A stretch of 5,183 bases of DNA from the NCBI GenBank assembly GCA_027004335.1, contig JALTID010000028.1, positions 1-5,183 of the forward strand, written 5' to 3'. Source of the DNA: JALTID01 sp027004335 [NCBI: bacterium]. GTDB taxonomy: Bacteria; JALSQH01. The notes under the pieces are model-generated. The model ran no database searches. It was given only the letters and a program-made list of their open reading frames with translations, and had not been told where the DNA came from. Positions 1 to 4,005 of this stretch are shown piece after piece. Within the stretch, counting starts at the first letter, position 1. The number at the start of each line of letters is the position of its first letter. Both the position numbers and the translations under genes were made by a program.

Positions 1-605
1 GGCTTAGAAATTGTGGTAGTAGTTGTTGCTCTCGATGCAGTTTTTGTTACTGCAGATGGAGCAGTTTCACTTCCATGTGATTTTGTAGCAGAAGTTTCCT
101 CTGAAGGAACTCCTTCCTCAAACAATCCTTCACCTTCTTCTAAAACATTTTCTCCTTCTTGAGCAAGTTTTAAAAAAGACTCACTGTCAGAAGCAGCTAT
201 ATGACCAAGATTACTGGACGGGAAAAATATAATCAATGTATCACCTTCCACTCTTGGAAAATACTCTCTCATGGTATTAAGGTAAATTTCAAATCTGGCA
301 ACATTGGCTGCCTTATTACCATATTGATAGACCTTAATACCTTTAAAAGATGGATCCTTTACACGATAGGCTCGCTTCAAAGAGCTTACATCAGTGTAAG
401 CAATATCAATAACAAGTCGCAGAGGATCCGTAAGACGAAAAATAGTATAAGTTGGATGTCTCGTACCTTTTAGAACTACTACAATTCCATGGGAATTTTT
501 CAAGACTTTGAAATCCTGAATATGGTCCAAATCAGGTGCAATACTACTGCAAGTTGCTAAAAAAAGGACCAAAAAAATACTTAAAGTTACTTTTACTGCC
601 CTCAT
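1..605 (-). CDS. pilQ: PilQ, type IV pilus secretin, N-terminal part (runs off the left edge)
   Basis: N-terminal 201 codons of the outer-membrane secretin through which type IVa pili leave the cell; the secretin pore domain lies outside the window. The start at 605 overlaps the pilP stop (ATGA) and has AAGGAG at 613-618 with a 7-nt spacer. Residues 1-18 are a signal sequence (basic R2/K5, then a hydrophobic stretch) ending LAT-C19. Cleavage could be by signal peptidase II before C19 (T at -1 is atypical) or by signal peptidase I after A23. Residues about 29-129 look like an AMIN domain: FRLTDPLRLVIDIAYTDV at 56-73 is the typical core, and GDTLIIFFP at 121-129 closes it. AMIN domains anchor secretins to peptidoglycan. 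Residues 137-200 are a low-complexity linker, first acidic (EEGEGLFEEG) and then Ser/Thr/Ala-rich with a run of five threonines. The assignment rests on the AMIN domain plus its place after pilP. Confidence 0.9.
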   Translation of the reverse strand, partial: MRAVKVTLSIFLVLFLATCSSIAPDLDHIQDFKVLKNSHGIVVVLKGTRHPTYTIFRLTDPLRLVIDIAYTDVSSLKRAYRVKDPSFKGIKVYQYGNKAANVARFEIYLNTMREYFPRVEGDTLIIFFPSSNLGHIAASDSESFLKLAQEGENVLEEGEGLFEEGVPSEETSATKSHGSETAPSAVTKTASRATTTTTISK

Positions 606-1132
606 GGAGTTACTCCTTCTTCTTTTTGAGGTAAGGTTAAATACACCTTACGGGTTTTAATTTCACCCTTATAATCAACATACTTCTCCAGAATAATAAT
701 TTTATCTGATAAAATCTTCCAAACCTTACCTCCATTTTTTCCGATCGGCGTACCTACCCTGACACTGTATCCTTTCCCATCAGGAGCTTCAATTAATGCA
801 GTTGGAGAAGAGATTCCCCATACAATCCCCTTCAGGGAGAGACTGCTGAGATCATATTTCTGGAGCGGGTGAACAATTGGACCTGTTTTCAACTTAATTT
901 TCCTATTGCCAATATATGGTTGAAATGGATCCCTTGATCTGAACATATCATAAGTATAAATGAACTTTTTTTCAGTTGCTTTCGTAACCTGTGAAGGAGC
1001 TTTTTTTATTCTCCCTCTTTTTTTATAAGAAGTTTTCTTGGTTATATTCGTCCCTTCTTTTTTACATCCGCTGTTCATTAATAAAAATGAAAATAAAATT
1101 ATCACCGCAGATAAAAAGACAAATCGCCTCAT
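602..1132 (-). CDS. pilP: PilP, type IV pilus inner-membrane lipoprotein
   Basis: 176-residue periplasmic protein that links the PilN/PilO inner-membrane pair to the secretin PilQ. Residues 1-22 are a signal peptide with RR at 2-3 and a long hydrophobic core. It ends MNSG-C23, so C23 is the likely lipidated cysteine, although N at -3 is not the usual L/V/I. Residues 24-56 are a strongly basic, probably disordered linker (KKEG, KKTSYKKRGRIKK). The PilP family signature follows: FRSRDPFQPYI (64-74), then PLQKYDLSSLSLKGIVWG (89-106) leading into the small beta domain with RVGTPIGKNGGKVWKI (125-140) and a closing strand near 160-167. The start is fixed by AGAGG at 1141-1145, which sits in the last codons of pilO, 5 nt after the pilO stop. 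The stop overlaps the pilQ start. Length is close to that of known PilP proteins. Identification is firm; the lipid anchor is inferred. Confidence 0.93.
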   Translation of the reverse strand: MRRFVFLSAVIILFSFLLMNSGCKKEGTNITKKTSYKKRGRIKKAPSQVTKATEKKFIYTYDMFRSRDPFQPYIGNRKIKLKTGPIVHPLQKYDLSSLSLKGIVWGISSPTALIEAPDGKGYSVRVGTPIGKNGGKVWKILSDKIIILEKYVDYKGEIKTRKVYLTLPQKEEGVTP

Positions 1133-1137
1133 TTGTA

Positions 1138-1773
1138 TTACCTCTTTCGCCTTTTCTTCTTTTTCTTTAACTGCACAGCTTTTCTCTCCTTTTCAGAGAG
1201 GTACCTGTAGGTCACAGCAGTAAACCTTGCTGTTACAATTACCTGACCAAGATCATTAACTTTCCCTTTGCTTTCAATAGTCACATCTTTTATATTTACA
1301 ATCCTTGAAAGCTTCCCAAGTTTCTCAAAAAACTTCATAATGTTCTTAAATGGCCCCTTCACCACAATTACAAGAGGAACTTCTGCAACAAATTCCTTTT
1401 TGGATTCAGGTCTGGGCTCAAATCGGGCAATTTCAAGATTAAGCTCATTACCAACATTTGGTATATCAATCAAAAGTTGGGCTATTTCAGCTTCATTAGG
1501 TAACTTGGCAATAGCTTCACTTAATTTTTCCTGCAACCTTCTCAACTCTTCCTCGTATCTTGGTAAATCATCAGCTTTGCTTTTCTCCCGAAGCATCTCA
1601 GCTTGTTTTTGCTGAAGCTTATCTTCAAGATCTCCCACCTGATGAAGAACAGGTATATAAAAAAGGTAATAATAGAGTATGAAAATTAGAAGAAGAATAC
1701 CACCAAAAATCCCAAGTTTCTGGGGTAGGGGCAATTTTACAATTCTAAATAAAAGATCCTGAATCTTTTCCAT
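1138..1773 (-). CDS. pilO: PilO, type IV pilus inner-membrane alignment protein
   Basis: 211-residue bitopic membrane protein that pairs with PilN and binds PilP, forming the ring connecting the cytoplasmic pilus motor to the secretin. It has a short cytoplasmic N-terminus (1-18), one transmembrane helix (about 21-40, GIFGGILLLIFILYYYLFYI) and a periplasmic coiled coil (about 44-90, rich in Glu/Lys/Gln/Leu). The motif LPNEAEIAQLLIDI (91-104) is typical of PilO and precedes a ferredoxin-like C-terminal domain (about 105-190) with VPLVIVVKGPFKNIMKFFEKL at its centre, shown here in part as positions 132-152. The protein ends in an extended basic tail (KKKKKRRKR, 203-211) that would lie in the periplasm, which is unusual. 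The start is preceded by GAGG at 1779-1782 and lies 7 nt after the pilN stop. Position between pilN and pilP supports the call. Confidence 0.94.
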   Translation of the reverse strand: MEKIQDLLFRIVKLPLPQKLGIFGGILLLIFILYYYLFYIPVLHQVGDLEDKLQQKQAEMLREKSKADDLPRYEEELRRLQEKLSEAIAKLPNEAEIAQLLIDIPNVGNELNLEIARFEPRPESKKEFVAEVPLVIVVKGPFKNIMKFFEKLGKLSRIVNIKDVTIESKGKVNDLGQVIVTARFTAVTYRYLSEKERKAVQLKKKKKRRKR

Positions 1774-1780
1774 TTTTACC

Positions 1781-2338
1781 TCAACCTGTCGGATTTGTTC
1801 CTGTGAGAACTTTCGCCTTTATTTGAAAAACTACGATGTTCCATGGTCCCTGGGTCTTCATTCTGGTCCCCATGATCTGGATATTTGTAAAGTATTTGCT
1901 CTTTTCAAGATTCTTGGCAAATTCAGCAACAAGCCTGTGGTCAAGAGCTCTTCCATATATAGTTATTTGATCCCTCACATACAGCAATTTCGTAAACCAT
2001 AACTGATTAGGCACTGAATTGGAAAGTTTATCAAGAACTATAACAGGAAACAAACGATTTTTCTCAAGCGTAGCTATTACTTTCAGCTTATCTTCCAGCT
2101 CGGCCTTTTTGCTCTTGGTTGGCTTAATTTTCTTCGTTATTTTTTTCAGCTCCTTTATTTGAGCTTCAACTTTGATTATCTGTTTCTGCAGCTGATCTTT
2201 TCGGTGAACAACATTTTTCTGCATAAAGAACATTATTACAAAAAGCACCAACAGAGATATTGCAAAAATGATCAGGTGATTCCTTACAGCTACTTTCTTT
2301 CTCTCTTCTTTAACTGGTAACAGATTTATTCTTATCAT
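1781..2338 (-). CDS. pilN: PilN, type IV pilus inner-membrane protein that binds PilM
   Basis: 185-residue bitopic protein. The N-terminus MIRINLLP is the conserved cytoplasmic motif that docks into PilM; in characterised systems this peptide is what holds the PilM-PilN complex together. A single transmembrane helix spans about 21-39, followed by a Lys/Glu-rich periplasmic coiled coil (about 43-88) and a ferredoxin-like fold (about 95-177) with VPNQLWFTKLLY (109-120) and the strand pattern ITIYGRALDH (125-134), both typical of PilN. The start codon overlaps the pilM stop in an ATGA, and GGAGG at 2347-2351 lies 8 nt upstream, so translation is probably coupled to pilM. The protein should form a heterodimer with the downstream PilO through the coiled coils and ferredoxin domains. 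Identification is very secure from the start motif, the topology and the neighbours. Confidence 0.96.
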   Translation of the reverse strand: MIRINLLPVKEERKKVAVRNHLIIFAISLLVLFVIMFFMQKNVVHRKDQLQKQIIKVEAQIKELKKITKKIKPTKSKKAELEDKLKVIATLEKNRLFPVIVLDKLSNSVPNQLWFTKLLYVRDQITIYGRALDHRLVAEFAKNLEKSKYFTNIQIMGTRMKTQGPWNIVVFQIKAKVLTGTNPTG

Positions 2339-3441
2339 GAATCACCCCTCCGTCTTAAAGCAAGTCCTACCGGAACCACCATAATTGGGGCAAACTTTTG
2401 AACTATTTCAGGCTTGTTAGAAATCAGAGTATCTGAAACCGTTATATTTTTAAAGGGATCAAGGTAATGAGTTGGGATATCAGTCTTTTCTTCAATTATC
2501 CTCTGCAAACCGGAAGTCAAAGCACCTCCACCGCTTAGAAGGACTTTCGTAATTTTCTCTTCGGGGTGAGAAACACCATAAAAATCAATGGTCCTTGAAA
2601 TTTCACCAGCCAAAATATCTGAAACTGAATCTATAATTTCAACTACTTCCTGGGGAATAACTTCCTCACCAGTTTCACCTCCAGTATCACCTCTTTTCAA
2701 CTGCTCCGCTTCTTCAGAACTAACGCCAAGATTTTTCTGAATCTCCTCAGTATATGAATTACTACCAATTGTAAAATCCCTGACAACAATAGGTATCCCG
2801 TTTTTAGTGATATTAACATTGGTAAATGAAGCCCCTATATTTACAAGGGCTACAACATTTTCTCTCTCCTCTGGGTAATTTACCTCAAATACATTCATCA
2901 TTGCAAACGAATTAATATCAATTATTACAGGAGAAAAACCTGCCTCAATAAGAACAGTTGTGTAATCACTGATCATGTCTCTTTTAGCAGCAACAAGAAT
3001 TATATCCATCTTCCCTGGCTCTACTTCAGATTCACCAATGATATGATATGCAAGATTTACCTCATCCACCGAAAAGGTTATATGTTGTTCCGCTTCCCAC
3101 GTGATTTGCTCATCAAGTTCCTCTGGTGTCATGGTAGTGACTGTAATCTGTTTAACAATTACCGAGCTTCCTCCCACAGAGGTCGCTACCTGTTTAACTT
3201 TCAAAGCACACTCGCCTGTAAGTTCAATCAGAGCATCAGTTACTGCTGCAGAATTCATAATACTCCCTTCAACTATGGTTGTTGGGGGCAGTTCTGTATA
3301 ACATGCTGTTTTCAAAAGATACTCTGTACCTTTTTCCTCTATCTCAGCAACTTTTATAGCAAATGAACCAATATCCACTCCTATTATTTTATTCTTCACA
3401 AGAAAGGGCAACTTTTCAGAAATTTCATCCAAAAATCCCAT
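2335..3441 (-). CDS. pilM: PilM, actin-like ATP-binding type IV pilus assembly protein
   Basis: 368-residue cytoplasmic protein of the FtsA/actin-like ATPase fold. It binds ATP and the INLLP peptide of PilN, and so anchors the cytoplasmic ring of the type IV pilus machine. Visible motifs are the phosphate-1 loop IIGVDIGSFAIKVAEIE (19-35), phosphate-2 VALVNIGASFTNVNI (197-211) and the adenosine motif VLLSGGGALTSGL (300-312). The segment PEELDEQITWEAEQHI (106-121) is characteristic of PilM, as is YLDPF (326-330) near the C-terminus. Length matches the family (about 350-370). There is no membrane segment. The start is set by GGAGGAG at 3449-3455, which is formed by the last two codons of the upstream HTH gene; the gap between the two genes is 4 nt. 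The stop overlaps pilN. Nothing looks truncated. Confidence 0.97.
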   Translation of the reverse strand: MGFLDEISEKLPFLVKNKIIGVDIGSFAIKVAEIEEKGTEYLLKTACYTELPPTTIVEGSIMNSAAVTDALIELTGECALKVKQVATSVGGSSVIVKQITVTTMTPEELDEQITWEAEQHITFSVDEVNLAYHIIGESEVEPGKMDIILVAAKRDMISDYTTVLIEAGFSPVIIDINSFAMMNVFEVNYPEERENVVALVNIGASFTNVNITKNGIPIVVRDFTIGSNSYTEEIQKNLGVSSEEAEQLKRGDTGGETGEEVIPQEVVEIIDSVSDILAGEISRTIDFYGVSHPEEKITKVLLSGGGALTSGLQRIIEEKTDIPTHYLDPFKNITVSDTLISNKPEIVQKFAPIMVVPVGLALRRRGDS

Positions 3442-3445
3442 AAAA

Positions 3446-3676
3446 TTACTCCTCCAATTTTATTTCTTCTTCTCCTTCAAAAGGACCAAAAATCCTTTTT
3501 TTGTCCGAAAGCTTTAATCCCAGCGCAAGTAATATTTTCCGTTGGGTCTCGAGCCTGCAATCAGCACCCTTCTCTATTCTGTTGAGAGTCACAAGAGAAA
3601 TTCCAGCTTTTCTTGCAAGTTCTGACTTACTCATCAAAAGTGCTTCTCTGAACTCTTTAACTCTGTTCTTATTCAT
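3446..3676 (-). CDS. Small Cro/C1-type (XRE) helix-turn-helix DNA-binding protein
   Basis: 76-residue protein, almost entirely one Cro/C1-type DNA-binding domain. After RVKEFREALLMS (5-16) comes the helix-turn-helix KSELARKAGISLVTLNRIEKG (17-37), with the usual ELA..AGIS..T..RIE.G pattern. A third and fourth helix follow (LETQRKILLALGLKLSD, 42-58), then a short acidic tail (EGEEEIKLEE). No second ligand-binding or dimerisation domain is present. I place the start at 3676 because AAGGAG lies 7 nt upstream; an in-frame ATG at 3730 gives an extra 18 residues but lies within the putative promoter, and the one at 3682 is too close to the ribosome binding site. It is the first gene of the pilM-Q operon, 4 nt before pilM. 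It may regulate this operon or itself, but its target is not shown by the sequence. I do not recognise a named homologue. Confidence 0.87.
   Translation of the reverse strand: MNKNRVKEFREALLMSKSELARKAGISLVTLNRIEKGADCRLETQRKILLALGLKLSDKKRIFGPFEGEEEIKLEE
3449..3455 (-). promoter_or_regulatory. Ribosome binding site of pilM inside the HTH gene
   Basis: On the minus strand GGAGGAG lies 7 nt before the pilM ATG. The same bases are the two final Glu codons of the HTH protein, so ribosomes finishing the regulator stop directly at the pilM start. This suggests translational coupling of regulator and PilM. Confidence 0.75.
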
Positions 3677-3683
3677 AGGCATT

Positions 3684-3689
3684 CTCCTT
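3684..3689 (-). promoter_or_regulatory. Ribosome binding site that fixes the HTH gene start
   Basis: The minus strand reads AAGGAG, then a 7-nt spacer, then ATG at 3676-3674. This spacing is ideal and argues for the 76-residue form of the protein over the longer in-frame forms starting at 3730 or 3682. Confidence 0.8.
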
Positions 3690-3699
3690 AAAGTATATA

Positions 3700-3717
3700 T
3701 AAGATTTTCATATCTTA
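3700..3717. repeat. Inverted repeat, candidate operator of the HTH/pil operon
   Basis: TAAGAT (3700-3705) and ATCTTA (3712-3717) form a perfect 6-bp inverted repeat around a 6-bp centre. It lies just upstream of the HTH ribosome binding site and within or next to the putative promoter, where an autoregulatory XRE-type dimer would be expected to bind. The region is very AT-rich, so chance is a real alternative. Confidence 0.3.
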
Positions 3718-3730
3718 AATAATATGTCAA
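3704..3730 (-). promoter_or_regulatory. Possible proximal promoter of the HTH-pilMNOPQ operon
   Basis: The minus strand carries a perfect -35 hexamer TTGACA (3730-3725). The best -10 partner at acceptable spacing is GAAAAT (3709-3704, 15-bp spacer, four of six matches), so the -10 is weak. Transcription would start near 3697-3700, giving a leader of about 20-25 nt. The better-looking TATATA/TATACT sequences further down are too close to the ribosome binding site to act as the -10. Confidence 0.35.
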
Positions 3731-3786
3731 GCTTTTTTCTAAAATTTTATAAAATTTAATATAATTTTTACCATAATTACATAAAT

Positions 3787-3813
3787 ATTGTAGTACACTT
3801 TAAGCAACCTCAA
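3787..3813 (-). promoter_or_regulatory. Possible distal promoter of the HTH-pilMNOPQ operon
   Basis: On the minus strand TTGAGG (3813-3808) and TACAAT (3792-3787) are separated by 15 bp. The -10 matches five of six consensus bases, but the spacer is short. If used, it would give a leader of about 100 nt before the HTH start. It is an alternative to, or second promoter beside, the proximal one. Confidence 0.27.
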
Positions 3814-3831
3814 TATATTGAAAAATGAGGT
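3807..3831. repeat. Inverted repeat in the divergent intergenic region
   Basis: ACCTCA (3807-3812) pairs with TGAGGT (3826-3831) across a 13-bp centre. The left arm overlaps a perfect 10-bp palindrome CAATATATTG (3811-3820). It lies 9 bp before the -35 of the SRP RNA promoter and overlaps the -35 of the possible distal leftward promoter. No T-run follows the right arm, so it is not a typical terminator. Its role is unknown. Confidence 0.3.
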
Positions 3832-3839
3832 CCCATTTC

Positions 3840-3852
3840 TTGAAAATTTCAA
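3840..3852. repeat. Short palindrome over the -35 of the SRP RNA promoter
   Basis: TTGAAA (3840-3845) and TTTCAA (3847-3852) form a perfect 6-bp inverted repeat around one central base. The left arm coincides with the -35 hexamer of the SRP RNA gene. It could be a protein-binding site or simply AT-rich coincidence. Confidence 0.25.
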
Positions 3853-3867
3853 CATAGGTGTTACAAT
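3840..3867 (+). promoter_or_regulatory. Sigma70-like promoter of the SRP RNA gene
   Basis: TTGAAA (3840-3845) and TACAAT (3862-3867) each match five of six consensus bases and are 16 bp apart. The predicted start, 5-8 nt after the -10, is at about 3872-3875, exactly where the closing helix of the SRP RNA begins. The agreement between promoter and RNA end supports both calls. Confidence 0.65.
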
Positions 3868-3871
3868 AATA

Positions 3872-3978
3872 TTTGATAGCCGGGCATCATGTAACGGCCT
3901 ATCTGTGAATTCCGCCAGGCCCGGAAGGGAGCAACGGTAGCAGTTCTGGTCGCTGGCATGGGGAGCTCGGCTATCAAA
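3872..3978 (+). ncRNA. ffs: Signal recognition particle RNA, small bacterial (4.5S) type
   Basis: RNA scaffold of the signal recognition particle, which with Ffh directs inner-membrane proteins to the Sec translocon. The apical domain is unmistakable: around 3914-3942 it carries the GGAA tetraloop (3923-3926) closed by CCC/GGG, followed by the AGCA of the symmetric Ffh-binding loop (3930-3933) and the conserved ACGGTAGC. The ends form a 14-bp helix (3872-3885 with 3965-3978, one G-U pair). At about 107 nt it lacks the Alu domain of Bacillus-type scRNA, so it belongs to the small class typical of Gram-negative bacteria. Exact ends are inferred from the helix and the upstream promoter; a processed form could be a few nt shorter. 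It lies 27 nt upstream of dnaX on the same strand, so read-through or cotranscription is possible. Confidence 0.95.
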
Positions 3979-3987
3979 ATTATTTTT
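3965..3987 (+). terminator. Possible transcription end of the SRP RNA
   Basis: The 3' arm of the SRP closing helix (3965-3978) is followed by a T-rich stretch ending in five T (3983-3987). The folded RNA plus this tract may act as an intrinsic terminator, but the helix closes a long structured loop rather than a tight hairpin, so termination may be partial and dnaX may depend on read-through. No separate dnaX promoter is evident in the 27-nt gap. Confidence 0.3.
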
Positions 3988-4005
3988 ACATGGATTCTAT
4001 CATAG

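Larger units (their letters stand above)
3677..3871. other. Divergent intergenic region between the pil operon and ffs-dnaX
   Basis: 195 bp of very AT-rich DNA without a credible gene on either strand. It must hold the control elements of two diverging units: the leftward HTH-pil operon and the rightward SRP RNA/dnaX unit. The candidate promoters and inverted repeats within it are listed separately. No tRNA, riboswitch or mobile-element end is recognisable. Confidence 0.7.

Noticed and set aside
201-473. Plus-strand open frame of 90 codons
   Set aside because: It lies wholly antisense to the AMIN-domain coding part of pilQ, has no ribosome binding site and shows no recognisable domain.
1268-1615. 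Plus-strand open frame of 115 codons
   Set aside because: It is antisense to pilO, whose frame is clearly coding; the Ser-rich composition is what the complement of a Glu/Leu coiled coil gives.
3043-3366. Two overlapping plus-strand open frames (107 and 66 codons)
   Set aside because: Both are antisense to the conserved N-terminal half of pilM and lack start signals.
3807-3831. Inverted repeat as a Rho-independent terminator
   Set aside because: The loop is long (13 nt), the stem only 6 bp, and no T-run follows on either strand.
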